A stretch of DNA of 64,000 nucleotides, taken from positions 8,572 to 72,571 of the forward strand of contig CANLTN010000021.1 of assembly GCA_947494035.1 (NCBI GenBank). The letters run 5' to 3'. Made by a program: the position numbers and the translations under genes. The notes beneath the pieces are model-generated. The model was not told where the DNA came from and did not search any database. It saw only the letters and a list, made by a program, of their open reading frames with translations. This DNA comes from Pseudovibrio sp947494035 (GTDB lineage Bacteria; Pseudomonadota; Alphaproteobacteria; Rhizobiales; Stappiaceae). The stretch's first letter is position 1. Each line of letters begins with the position of its first letter. Of this stretch, positions 43,930 to 52,415 are shown piece after piece.

Positions 43930-44475
43930 TCAGTTGGTGGGGACTGGCAGTGCGGCTGTGGGGCCCCCTGTATTTGTAGCCGGGTTGCTAGGTGCGGCGA
44001 GTGTCATGACCCAGAAATTGCGGTAGGTGCCGTCTGCTCTGTTGGTGCGCGCGATCCCCATATGGGTGACGTGCCTGCTGAGCAAGTTTCTGTTGTGGCC
44101 GGGGGAGTTTTTCCATCCGGTGATGGCCTGGGTCAGAGTAGAGTAACCTGCGCCCAGATTTTCTCCGCCCGTTGAGGTTCTATATTGGCTGGTTTGGGTG
44201 CGGCGGGACAGAGAGGAGGCAGAATGGCGGGGTGTCTGGAGTGTATCCCGTCGGGCTACGTGGTCGGCCATATCTTGCGATACCCTTGTGAGGTGCGGGT
44301 CCAGCTGTAGGGGAGGTACGTTGTGCTGGGCGCGCCATGCGTTGACCTGTCGCAGTGCGTCGTTCTGGTTGACTGCAACATGAGTCAGTTCTACTGATTC
44401 TGAACCGAGGCCAATACAGCCAGCAAGAGATGCAGCCAGTAATAGGGCTGCTGCCGTCTTAAATTTGCAATTCAC
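43930..44475 (-). CDS. CAP-domain lipoprotein, paralogue 2
   Basis: A 181-residue paralogue of the neighbouring CAP lipoproteins. The signal KFKTAAALLLAASLAGC carries the lipobox, then ALRQVNAWRAQHNVPPLQL, VSQDMADHVARRDTLQTPRHS, GGENLGAG, GWKNSPGHNRNLLSR and GTYRNFWVMTLAAP. A GTG start at 44475 is called because no ATG lies near the signal. It is placed exactly as in paralogue 3, right after the conserved CGGGATTACAAAC block; a frame back to 44544 would bury the signal peptide. It ends in ALPVPTN. Separate leaders suggest separate promoters. Confidence 0.88.
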   Translation of the reverse strand: MNCKFKTAAALLLAASLAGCIGLGSESVELTHVAVNQNDALRQVNAWRAQHNVPPLQLDPHLTRVSQDMADHVARRDTLQTPRHSASSLSRRTQTSQYRTSTGGENLGAGYSTLTQAITGWKNSPGHNRNLLSRHVTHMGIARTNRADGTYRNFWVMTLAAPSNPATNTGGPTAALPVPTN

Positions 44476-44537
44476 GTTTGTAATCCCGAATTGGCGGATA
44501 TGTATGATCCTCCCTATGTGCGAAATCGGGCTAAATC
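44476..44537 (-). promoter_or_regulatory. shared CAP-gene leader, copy 2
   Basis: TTTAGCCCGATTTCG (44521-44537) and CGGGATTACAAAC (44476-44488), the latter touching the GTG start. Same order as in copies 1 and 3. Confidence 0.5.
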
Positions 44538-44733
44538 TGTGCAATTCATGGTTAATCCGGATGGTTTTCGAGATTTTTTCCGCATCTTTGCCATCTGAGG
44601 TAAAGGTGTTGGCGCGTTAAGTGTCCTTCAGGTTGTTCCTTGGGCGTGTGGTCCACGTGGTGGGACGTGTGCTGCCTGTTGTTGTTAGGCAGCACCATGC
44701 TCTCGATTCTTGTCAGTTTTGGAGTGTGAGGCC

Positions 44734-45285
44734 TTATCTGATCTGGACTGGCAGTGCGGCTGTGGTGCTGCCTTCTGCTGGGACCGGCTCTTGGGGTGCG
44801 GCGAGTGTCATGACCCAGAAATTGCGATAGGTGCCGTCTGCTCTGTTGGTGCGCGCGATCCCCATATGGGTGACGTACTTGTTGAGCAGGTTCTTGTTAT
44901 GGTCGGGGGAGGTTTTCCAACCAGTCATGGCTGCAGAGATGCTCGCGTAGCCTGCGCCCAGATTTTCTGCACCTGCTTTGGATTTATATCCGTTGGTCTG
45001 GGTGCGTTTGATCAGGGACGTGGAAGAATGCCGACGTGTCTTGAGGGAATCCAGACGGGCAATATGGTTGGCCATATCCTGTGAGACCTGACTGAGGTGC
45101 GGGTCCAGCTTGAGCGGAGGCAAGGAGTGCTGGGCGCGCCATTCATTGGTTTGGCGTAAGGCTTCCTGCTTGTTGATTGAGATCTGAGTTATCTCTGCGT
45201 TCTTTGTTTCTGATTGGAAGCTGGCACAGCCAGCAAGAGTTGCAGCCAGCAATAAGGCTGCCGTCTTCTTAAAATTCAAATCCAC
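44734..45285 (-). CDS. CAP-domain lipoprotein, paralogue 3
   Basis: A 183-residue CAP lipoprotein. The signal NFKKTAALLLAATLAGC has a lipobox; the domain shows EALRQTNEWRAQHSLPPLKL, VSQDMANHIARLDSLKTRRHSS, AGAENLGAG, GWKTSPDHNKNLLNK and GTYRNFWVMTLAAP. The GHNRN element is changed to DHNKN, the clearest divergence in the set. A GTG start at 45285 is placed directly after CGGGATTACACAA, aligning the signal peptides of all three paralogues. It ends in ALPVQIR. The tandem arrangement indicates local duplication. Confidence 0.88.
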   Translation of the reverse strand: MDLNFKKTAALLLAATLAGCASFQSETKNAEITQISINKQEALRQTNEWRAQHSLPPLKLDPHLSQVSQDMANHIARLDSLKTRRHSSTSLIKRTQTNGYKSKAGAENLGAGYASISAAMTGWKTSPDHNKNLLNKYVTHMGIARTNRADGTYRNFWVMTLAAPQEPVPAEGSTTAALPVQIR

Positions 45286-45343
45286 TTGTGTAATCCCGAA
45301 ATGCCTTGGTCGCTCCACCCTAACTATGAAATTTGGCTAAAAC
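45286..45343 (-). promoter_or_regulatory. shared CAP-gene leader, copy 3
   Basis: TTTTAGCCAAATTTCA (45327-45343) and CGGGATTACACAA (45286-45298), matching the leaders of the two downstream CAP genes. Confidence 0.5.
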
Positions 45344-45501
45344 TGTACAGGTAAACGTAAACCTACGTAATCACCGAGCTTTTGCCGCGTCATCAATGCT
45401 TCAGGTGCTCATCAGGTTGGTCTTTGAAGGTGCTGACGTGGCGTTTGGGTAGTCCCTTAATTTGACTGTAGAATTTTTGGGAATGTGTTCTGGAAGGTGA
45501 G

Positions 45502-47322
45502 GTGCGTATTGTTCTTGGGGAGCAACATGCATTCACTCTTGTTTTACTCGGGAGTGTGGAGGGCCTCACGGCGATTATGTCGGCGCAAATGAACCTTGCA
45601 ATATCCGTGACGGACGATGAAGTTGAAAGGCCTGAGCAGCAGGCTCTTTGGCTCCGTATTGTGGGACGCGATTGGGTGGCTCCGATTGTGCTTATACTGG
45701 TGTGTCTGTTTTTATATCAGCCGGGTTTGCCAGTGGTCCCACCTCTTGACCGCGATGAGGCGCGGTTTGCCCAGGCCTCCAAGCAGATGATGGAGACAGG
45801 CAACTATGTTTCCATTTATTTTCAGGAGGTTGCCCGCAATAAAAAGCCTATCGGAATTTATTGGGCCCAAGTGGGTGCTGCCAAGCTGTTGGGGTATAAT
45901 GAGCAGGCACCTATCTGGGTGTATCGTCTACCCTCTGCCTTTGGTGCAATCGCTGCTGTCTTACTCACCTATTGGGCCGGGCGTGCCTTCTACAGGGAGC
46001 AACAAGCCTTTCTGGCGGCTTTGTTTGTCGCTTTAGCTCTTGTTTTAAATGCGGAAGCGCATCTGGCGACTGCAGATGCGGCCTTATTGGCGTGTGTCAT
46101 GCTGGCTCAAGGGGCGCTTGCGCGTGTCTGGCTTGCACAGCAGAACCATGCCTTGTGGGGTCCGGCCTTGCTGTTCTGGCTTGGTCTTGCGCTGGGCACT
46201 CTGATTAAGGGGCCCATCATTCTTATGGTATGCGGTTTTACCGTGCTGTCTTTATGTCTTTGGGAAAGGCAGATTGCGTGGCTGCGGGGGCTTGCTCCCG
46301 TCATTGGTTTTTTGGCGTTTCTATCCCTTGCGTCACCTTGGCTCATTGCAATCTACGTTGAAACGGATGGTGCGTTTTTCAATGAGGCTCTGGGTGGAGA
46401 CTTTTGGGCGAAGATTGCGGTCGGGCGCGAATCCCACGGCGCACCTCCACTTACACATCTACTTGTCAGTTTTATTGTTTTCTGGCCGATCCCCCCTTTT
46501 CTTGTTGCAGGTTTTTCTATAATTAGGCAAGAAGTTGATAGGTATTGTTATAGGTTCTTGTTGTGTTGGCTGATCCCGTCCTGGGTCATTTTTGAATTGG
46601 TTTCAACAAAGCTGCCTCACTACACACTGCCCATGATGCCAGCAGTCGCATTGTTGACGGCTGGTGTGGTGATGACCAGTAATTCTGGGAAGATTGGTGT
46701 TTACTGGCGCTATGCGGCCGCTTTTTTGTTGCTGCTGGTGCCTGCGGGTATTTTCCTTGCAGTTCTTGTCGGGCCGTTCTTGCTTGATTTGTGGCCGTCT
46801 CCTCCGGGTGCGGTGCTGTGTGGGTTGGCGTTGGTTGCTGCGTTATCAGGTGCTCGTCGTCTGATTAAGGGAAGGCTGATTGGTGCGCTGCCATCAGCAT
46901 TTGTGTCGGCCTTGCTAATGTTTACCGGCTTTTGGGTGTTTTCGGCCCCGGCACTGACAACCATCTGGATTTCTGGCCGCCTTGTGGAGGCTGTTGAACA
47001 GGTTTCAGGATGCGCGCGGAAAGAGGTTGCAACAACAGGTTTCTATGAGCCCAGCTTCGTATTTTTGCAGGGCACACAAACAAAACTATTAGGTGCGGAC
47101 GGAGCAGCGCGTTTTCTGGCTGGCGGAGGGCCAGAATCTGGAGTGTCCGAAGGGACCTGCAGGATCGTGCTGGTGGAAGGGAGGCAGCTGAAACAGTTTG
47201 ATGCGGAAGCCCGTCGTTTGGGGGTGACTGCGTCGGCAGTCTCAACTGTATCCGGTTTGAACATTAATGGCGGTAAAGCATTGCTGATACATATTTTTTC
47301 CGAGGGTGGGGCGACAAAATGA
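45502..47322 (+). CDS. ArnT-like lipid-linked glycosyltransferase (GT83/PMT family)
   Basis: A polytopic 606-residue glycosyltransferase that would move a sugar from a polyprenyl-phosphate carrier onto lipid A or another envelope acceptor on the periplasmic face. The first periplasmic loop carries the catalytic-type acidic motif LDRDEARFAQASKQM. NKKPIGIYWAQ and WVYRLPSAFGAIAAVLLTYW are typical of ArnT/GT83. About 12 hydrophobic segments are seen, then a soluble C-terminal part (about 490-606). The GTG at 45502 follows GGAAGG; an ATG at 45577 is also possible. The stop overlaps the PAP2 gene start by 4 bases, so the two are coupled. Confidence 0.9.
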   Translation: MRIVLGEQHAFTLVLLGSVEGLTAIMSAQMNLAISVTDDEVERPEQQALWLRIVGRDWVAPIVLILVCLFLYQPGLPVVPPLDRDEARFAQASKQMMETGNYVSIYFQEVARNKKPIGIYWAQVGAAKLLGYNEQAPIWVYRLPSAFGAIAAVLLTYWAGRAFYREQQAFLAALFVALALVLNAEAHLATADAALLACVMLAQGALARVWLAQQNHALWGPALLFWLGLALGTLIKGPIILMVCGFTVLSLCLWERQIAWLRGLAPVIGFLAFLSLASPWLIAIYVETDGAFFNEALGGDFWAKIAVGRESHGAPPLTHLLVSFIVFWPIPPFLVAGFSIIRQEVDRYCYRFLLCWLIPSWVIFELVSTKLPHYTLPMMPAVALLTAGVVMTSNSGKIGVYWRYAAAFLLLLVPAGIFLAVLVGPFLLDLWPSPPGAVLCGLALVAALSGARRLIKGRLIGALPSAFVSALLMFTGFWVFSAPALTTIWISGRLVEAVEQVSGCARKEVATTGFYEPSFVFLQGTQTKLLGADGAARFLAGGGPESGVSEGTCRIVLVEGRQLKQFDAEARRLGVTASAVSTVSGLNINGGKALLIHIFSEGGATK

Positions 47323-48383
47323 TTGATGATGGCTCCATTGACACTTTAGAACGTCCGGTGGGGGACGTGAAGAAAGAAGATAAGACACCGCGTGAGAGAA
47401 GCTCTTACAAGCTGGAAGAGGTGCCGCTTGAGGCTACTCCTGAAATAAGCGTTGAAAGCTTAACGGGCGTTGCGGAAGATGATCCGACACTATGGGATCG
47501 TCTGAAAAGGCTGTTAGCCATTGCGGGTGCTAATGCGCGGGGGCAGCTTTCAGATGCCTCTACGATTTTACAAAATCGAAAAGCGCGAAGCACCGTTGCT
47601 GTTTCAGCTCTTCCTGCTCTTTTGAAACCCCAAAACGTCGTTGCCTTGCTGATAGGGCTTTGCGGGTTGGCGATGGTCTTTCTGGACCACAGCAGCCCGA
47701 TCTGGGCGCGCCAACTCCCTGCTGGCTATCATGATTTCTTTGATGTGGTCACAGATCTGGGTAAATCCGACTGGGTGCTGTACCCAGCAGGACTATGGAT
47801 TCTAGCAGTGATTTTTGGTGGCTGGCAGCGTCTCCCGTTTCGTAGAAAGATGGCAGTGTCGTATTTGACGATATACGGGAGTTATCTGTTCTTTGTTGTT
47901 GCTGCCAGCGGACTGCTTGCCATTGTTTTGAAGTGGAATATTGGGCGGGCTCGGCCAACCTTGTTTGACGAAGCTGGGCCATTGTATTTCGACTTTTTCG
48001 CGTGGGAGGCAAAGCTTTCCAGTTTTCCTAGCGGACATGCGACAACGGCTGGCACTCTGATTGTTGCGTTGGCCTTGATTGCACCGAAGATGCGTTGGCT
48101 ATTTGTCGTCGTTGGGCTCTGGATTGCAGCCAGCCGAGTGATTGTCGGTGCCCATTATCCAAGTGATGTGGTGGCTGGCCTTGTGTTAGGTGGCGCATTT
48201 TCTTACTGCAGCGCACGTTGGATGGCTCGGCGGCGGATCGGGTTTGTGTTTGATGAACATGGCGGTGTGCAGCCGATCATGAACAGTTTCTCTGCGGCCT
48301 TATGCTTAAGGTCCTGGCGAGCAACGGGCTCTGACAGTTCTTCTCCCGTGCAAAAACAATCGGAGACACTCCGGGCTGAATGA
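47319..48383 (+). CDS. PAP2 family phosphatase with long N-terminal extension
   Basis: A 354-residue membrane phosphatase. All three PAP2 motifs are present: KWNIGRARP (KX6RP), FPSGHATTAG (PSGH), and SRVIVGAHYPSDVVAG (SRX5HX3D). These give a catalytic His nucleophile facing the periplasm between membrane helices. About 95 residues at the N-terminus are polar and cytoplasmic, unusual for the family. Given its neighbours, a lipid A phosphatase (LpxE/LpxF type) or an undecaprenyl-pyrophosphatase role is plausible; the sequence does not decide. It overlaps the GT83 gene and the GT2 gene by 4 bases at each end. Confidence 0.92.
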   Translation: MIDDGSIDTLERPVGDVKKEDKTPRERSSYKLEEVPLEATPEISVESLTGVAEDDPTLWDRLKRLLAIAGANARGQLSDASTILQNRKARSTVAVSALPALLKPQNVVALLIGLCGLAMVFLDHSSPIWARQLPAGYHDFFDVVTDLGKSDWVLYPAGLWILAVIFGGWQRLPFRRKMAVSYLTIYGSYLFFVVAASGLLAIVLKWNIGRARPTLFDEAGPLYFDFFAWEAKLSSFPSGHATTAGTLIVALALIAPKMRWLFVVVGLWIAASRVIVGAHYPSDVVAGLVLGGAFSYCSARWMARRRIGFVFDEHGGVQPIMNSFSAALCLRSWRATGSDSSSPVQKQSETLRAE

Positions 48384-49213
48384 GGTCACTGCCCTTAGCC
48401 AGAACGGAGTTCCGTGAAAGGGTAGGGGTAGCTGGAATGATCAAGAGTGCCGGTGAGAGCAAGATCGACGTCAGCGTCGTTATTCCTGCCAAGAATGAGA
48501 GCGATAACCTACCGCCCCTACTGGATGAAATTGCTGAGGCGCTGCGGGACTACACGTTTGAGGTGATCGTGGTCGATGATGGGTCGACCGATGACAGTCT
48601 TGACGTCTTGCAGCGCTATGCAGCGGAGCACAAGTTCCTACGTTTGCTGCATCATAAATACTCCGGCGGTCAGAGCTGTTCTGTGCGGTCGGGGGTATTG
48701 CATGCTCGCGGCAAATACATTGCCACAATTGATGGTGATGGACAGAACAATCCGATTTACTACCGCGAAATGCTCGCTGCCATGAAGGAGGGCGGGGAGC
48801 GTGTTGGGCTTGTTGCAGGCCAGAGGCTTGGGCGTAAGGCCGGTTTTTTTAAGCGCTATGCATCGAAAGCTGCCAACAAGCTGCGCGGGGCGATCTTGAA
48901 AGACAATACGCGCGACAGCGGGTGTGGCCTGAAGATGTTGCGGCGGGATGTTTTCTTGCGGCTGCCGTATTTTGATAGCTGGCATCGGTTTTTGCCCGCT
49001 CTCGTTATCCGTGAAGGCTACGAGGTCGTCCATGTGGATGTGGTTGACCGGGAACGGGCCTTTGGTGTTTCCAAATATGGAATTCTGGATCGGGCCCTGC
49101 TGGGAGTTCTTGACCTGTTTGGGGTGTGGTGGTTGCGGCGGCGTCGGAAAGTCATTCCGGAAATCAGGGTTGTGACAGACACTAAGCAGTCTCCTGCGAA
49201 GGAGGATTCTTGA
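48380..49213 (+). CDS. DPM1-like glycosyltransferase family 2
   Basis: A 277-residue GT-A enzyme of the dolichol-phosphate-mannose-synthase type. The domain starts with VSVVIPAKNESDNLPPLLDEI, then FEVIVVDDGSTDDSLDVL, ARGKYIATIDGDGQNNP (the DxD metal site) and DSGCGLKMLRRDVFLRLPYFDSWHRFLPAL. Such enzymes make polyprenyl-phosphate sugars, the donor for the GT83 partner encoded upstream. The ATG at 48380 overlaps the PAP2 stop (ATGA). An internal ATG at 48437 is an alternative start just before the conserved domain. The C-terminal amphipathic segment LDLFGVWWLRRRRK may touch the membrane. Confidence 0.9.
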   Translation: MRSLPLARTEFRERVGVAGMIKSAGESKIDVSVVIPAKNESDNLPPLLDEIAEALRDYTFEVIVVDDGSTDDSLDVLQRYAAEHKFLRLLHHKYSGGQSCSVRSGVLHARGKYIATIDGDGQNNPIYYREMLAAMKEGGERVGLVAGQRLGRKAGFFKRYASKAANKLRGAILKDNTRDSGCGLKMLRRDVFLRLPYFDSWHRFLPALVIREGYEVVHVDVVDRERAFGVSKYGILDRALLGVLDLFGVWWLRRRRKVIPEIRVVTDTKQSPAKEDS

Positions 49214-49530
49214 TGTTCGCAGCTCTTCTTGACTGGCTTTATGATGTTTTTGTTGCCCAATGGGACTTCTGGGTGATGTGGGGGTTCGTGGCGCAGTTCA
49301 TGTTCATGATGCGCTTCATGATTCAATGGGTTGCCTCTGAACGTGTCGGCAGATCAATCGTTCCAGTTGCGTTCTGGTTCTTCTCCATAGGTGGTGGAGC
49401 GCTGCTTCTGACTTACGCAATCGTCAAGGAGGATCCGGTATTTATTGCGGGGCAGAGCCTTGGATTGATCATTTATTTCCGAAACCTATGGCTTATCTAC
49501 AAGGAAAAACGCCGGGACCCGAATTTCTAG
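49213..49530 (+). CDS. LAB_N (lipid-A-disaccharide synthase N-terminal-like) membrane protein
   Basis: A 105-residue membrane protein with three helices and the LAB_N signature: QFMFMMRFMIQWVASERVGRS, then VPVAFWFFSIGGGALLLTYAI, and GQSLGLIIYFRNLWLIYKEKR. Proteins of this family are often paired with DPM1-like GT2 genes and are thought to help carry or flip polyprenyl-phosphate sugars. The rhizobial rgtE/rgtF pairing is a likely parallel. The ATG at 49213 has GGAGG at ideal spacing and shares its first base with the preceding stop. It ends the four-gene operon. Confidence 0.9.
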   Translation: MFAALLDWLYDVFVAQWDFWVMWGFVAQFMFMMRFMIQWVASERVGRSIVPVAFWFFSIGGGALLLTYAIVKEDPVFIAGQSLGLIIYFRNLWLIYKEKRRDPNF

Positions 49531-50108
49531 GTGATTTATCCGCAATAAATGCAGCTTGAATGCACCCAAAATGCTGAATGTGATTTGCCCATGGGGAAGA
49601 TAGACTTCCTCGTGGGTTTTTCGTAAAATTGCGTATTATTTGGGCAAACCGATTGTAATCCTTAGTGAAAAATACGTATTTTTGAAGAAAGTTGCTCAGA
49701 ATCTGAGATCAGTCTTCAAGGTTAGTTTTTTCATTGCGTCCGTTATCTAAGTAATATTTCCGCTATATTTCAGTATTGTTTGGATTAATTTGTTTGATGT
49801 TGTAAATGGCGCTACGTTTATCATTTTGATTAATGGTTAAAGCGTGTGCAGCAGAGATGTAAATCGTACAGAAACTTTGTTAGGGCTCGCGAATATAGCT
49901 TGCTAGACTAACTTATTAATAAAAACCTCTTGACGTTTTAATAGAAATATCATCGAATGCTTAGCAAGGAGTGGTTGAAGCCAATAGGGGGGCTTTAAGG
50001 GCATGCGCTGACATGTCTGTCCTGGATGTTTTCCTAGGAGAAGGGAAACAACCTGCTACTTCCGGTGATGAATTTTAAAAATTGGACAAAAAAAGAGGCT
50101 CCAATTCT
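49531..50108. other. 578-base gene-free region upstream of aapJ
   Basis: AT-rich throughout with no supported coding frame. Long leaders are common before aapJ. A TTGACG at about 49930 is a possible -35 box but has no convincing -10 at the right distance. Nothing else could be assigned by eye. Confidence 0.4.
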
Positions 50109-51131
50109 ATGAAAAAAATGATCCTTCCAGTTGCGCTGGGTGCAGCGTTTGCGGCAACTTCGCTTTCCGCAGCCACTGCTGGCACTCTTGAAGACGTGCA
50201 AGAGCGCGGCACATTGCGCTGCGCGGTTTCCACTGGTCTTGCTGGCTTTTCGTACACTGACGAAAACGGTAAGTGGCAGGGCTTTGATGTAGACTACTGC
50301 CGTGCGGTAGCTGCTGCTGTTCTGGGCGATGCGGATGCTGTTGAGTTCTCTCCAACCACTGGTAAGACCCGCTTTACTGCGCTGGCTTCCGGTGAGGTAG
50401 ACATCCTTTCCCGTAACACAACCTGGACATACTCCCGTGATGCTGACCTGAAGTTCACCTTCCTGGGTGTGAACTACTACGACGGTCAGGGCTTCATGGT
50501 GAAGAAGTCTCTCGGCGTTACCTCCGCTAAGGAGCTGGACGGTGCGACTGTTTGTATCCAGACCGGTACAACTACAGAGCTGAACCTGTCTGACTACTTT
50601 ACAGCTCAAGGCATGTCTTACGAGCCACTGTCCATCGAGACAAACACTGAAGGTCGTGCAAACTACCTTGCAGACGCTTGTGACGTGTACACCACCGATG
50701 CTTCCGGTCTGGCTGCTTCTCGTGCAACATTCGAGAACGCTGCTGATCACATCATTCTTCCAGAAATCATCTCCAAAGAGCCTCTTGGTCCGCTCGTCCG
50801 TCATGGCGACGATCAGTGGGCAGACATTGGTCGCTGGGTTCTGAACGCGATGAAGATTGCGGAAGAAAAAGGCATCACGGCTGCAAATGCAGACGATATG
50901 GCTGCAACTTCCCAGGATCCAGAAGTTAAGCGTCTGCTTGGTGCTTCCGGCGAAATGGGCGCTGCTATCGGCCTAGACAACAACTTTGCTCTGGTCGCGA
51001 TCAAGGCAGTTGGCAACTACGGTGAATCTTTCGAGCGTCACCTGGGTACACAGACCAAGGTTAACCTTGCTCGCGGTCTGAATGCTTCCTGGACCGAAGG
51101 TGGTCTGCAGTACGCACCTCCATTCCGTTGA
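50109..51131 (+). CDS. aapJ: general L-amino-acid ABC transporter, periplasmic binding protein
   Basis: A 340-residue solute-binding protein of the AapJ/BztA type. A Sec signal (ILPVALGAAFAATSLSAATA) is followed by TLEDVQERGTLRCAVSTGLAGFSYTDENG, WQGFDVDYCRAVAAAVLGDADAVEFSPTTGKTRFTALASGEVDIL, and NTTWTYSRDADLKFTFLGVNYYDGQGFMV. This is the family signature for broad-specificity amino-acid uptake. The ATG at 50109 follows AGAGG and starts the signal directly. A strong terminator between it and aapQ fits the usual excess of binding protein over permease. Confidence 0.97.
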   Translation: MKKMILPVALGAAFAATSLSAATAGTLEDVQERGTLRCAVSTGLAGFSYTDENGKWQGFDVDYCRAVAAAVLGDADAVEFSPTTGKTRFTALASGEVDILSRNTTWTYSRDADLKFTFLGVNYYDGQGFMVKKSLGVTSAKELDGATVCIQTGTTTELNLSDYFTAQGMSYEPLSIETNTEGRANYLADACDVYTTDASGLAASRATFENAADHIILPEIISKEPLGPLVRHGDDQWADIGRWVLNAMKIAEEKGITAANADDMAATSQDPEVKRLLGASGEMGAAIGLDNNFALVAIKAVGNYGESFERHLGTQTKVNLARGLNASWTEGGLQYAPPFR

Positions 51132-51150
51132 TCTGACTGAGATCTGACAA

Positions 51151-51188
51151 AAAGGGGGCGCTGTTGCAGGCTGACAGCGCCCTTTTTA
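51151..51188 (+). terminator. intra-operon terminator between aapJ and aapQ
   Basis: GGGCGCTGT pairs with ACAGCGCCC across a nine-base loop and is followed by five T. Partial read-through would set the aapJ to aapQMP ratio. Confidence 0.85.
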
Positions 51189-51217
51189 CTAAGCATAATA
51201 AATAAGGCGGGCTACTT

Positions 51218-52414
51218 ATGAGCACTTCAACCGTACCAGCCGATAATAGCTTCCAGTTGTCGCAACTGTGGCGAGACGCTCGATACAGATCCTATACGAT
51301 CCAGATTATCGCGCTTATCCTTGCTCTGTCAGTTGTGATGATGCTCATCAGCAATGCTGTCGAGAACCTCGAAGCACTTGGCAAAGATTTCAATTTCGGA
51401 TTCCTATTTGAACCAGCCGGCTATGGCATTGATCAGGTTCTGGTGGAATACACCGCTAGTTCTGAGCACTGGAAAGCGGCACTTGTTGGCTTGCTCAACA
51501 CACTGCTGGTTGCTTTTCTGGCATGTCTGGCTGCGACAGTCATCGGCGTCTTCGTTGGTGTTCTGCGTCTCTCCAACAACTGGGTCGTTTCCCGTTTGAT
51601 GGCGGTTTACATTGAGGGCGTGCGTAACGTGCCACTGCTGCTGCAGATTTTGGCATGGTATGCAATCTTCATTCACGTCTTTCCCAAGCCAAAGCAGGCC
51701 GAGCCCATACTCGGTGGGGCGTTGGTTGCAACTAACCGTGGTTTTTATATTCCAGGCTTCACCTACGAAGGCGCTTATCTTGCCGTTGTAGCTGTGTTCC
51801 TGGCCTCAATCGCGGGTATTTTCATCTTTCGCTCCTGGGCTAAAAAACGTCAGGAAGATACTGGTCAGATCTTGCCAGTTGGGCTTTACAGCCTTGGTCT
51901 GCTGATTGTTCCAACAGCGCTTGTGTATTTTATCGCCGGCATGCCAATTGGTCTGGAGTTCCCAACTCTTAAAGGCTTCAACTACGTTGGTGGCACAAAG
52001 GCTGGTACACCGCTGATCGCGTTGTGGTTTGCGCTTTCCATCTATTCTGCTGCGTTTGTTGCGGAAATTGTTCGTGCTGGCATTATGGCGATCAGTAAGG
52101 GACAGTCCGAAGCTGCTTATGCTCTTGGTCTGCGTCCACAACGGACGATGAGCCTTGTTGTTCTGCCGCAGTCACTGCGCATTATCATCCCGCCAATGAT
52201 CTCCAACTACCTGAACATCACCAAGAACTCTTCTTTGGCGATTGCGGTTGGTTATATGGATCTGACAGGTACGCTCGGCGGCATTACGCTGAACCAGACC
52301 GGTCGTGAGATGGAATGTATGTTGTTGCTCATGGCAACCTATCTGGTGATCTCGCTGTCGATTTCAGGGGTCATGAACTACTACAACGAATCCGTAAAGC
52401 TGAAGGGGCGCTAA
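51218..52414 (+). CDS. aapQ: general L-amino-acid ABC transporter permease AapQ
   Basis: A 398-residue inner-membrane permease of the polar amino-acid (HisM-like) family, with eight to nine helices and the long central insert typical of AapQ/BztB. The permease motif LNTLLVAFLACLAATVIGVFVGVLRLS is clear. The cytoplasmic EAA loop reads SEAAYALGLRPQRTMSLVVLPQSLRIIIPPMISNYLNITKNSS and would contact AapP. aapM starts 1 base after its stop. It pairs with AapM to form the channel. Confidence 0.96.
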   Translation: MSTSTVPADNSFQLSQLWRDARYRSYTIQIIALILALSVVMMLISNAVENLEALGKDFNFGFLFEPAGYGIDQVLVEYTASSEHWKAALVGLLNTLLVAFLACLAATVIGVFVGVLRLSNNWVVSRLMAVYIEGVRNVPLLLQILAWYAIFIHVFPKPKQAEPILGGALVATNRGFYIPGFTYEGAYLAVVAVFLASIAGIFIFRSWAKKRQEDTGQILPVGLYSLGLLIVPTALVYFIAGMPIGLEFPTLKGFNYVGGTKAGTPLIALWFALSIYSAAFVAEIVRAGIMAISKGQSEAAYALGLRPQRTMSLVVLPQSLRIIIPPMISNYLNITKNSSLAIAVGYMDLTGTLGGITLNQTGREMECMLLLMATYLVISLSISGVMNYYNESVKLKGR

Positions 52415-52415
52415 G

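Noticed and set aside
50034..50804. 256-codon minus-strand frame opposite aapJ
   Set aside because: Fully overlaps the well-supported aapJ coding sequence, with no family match; an antisense shadow.
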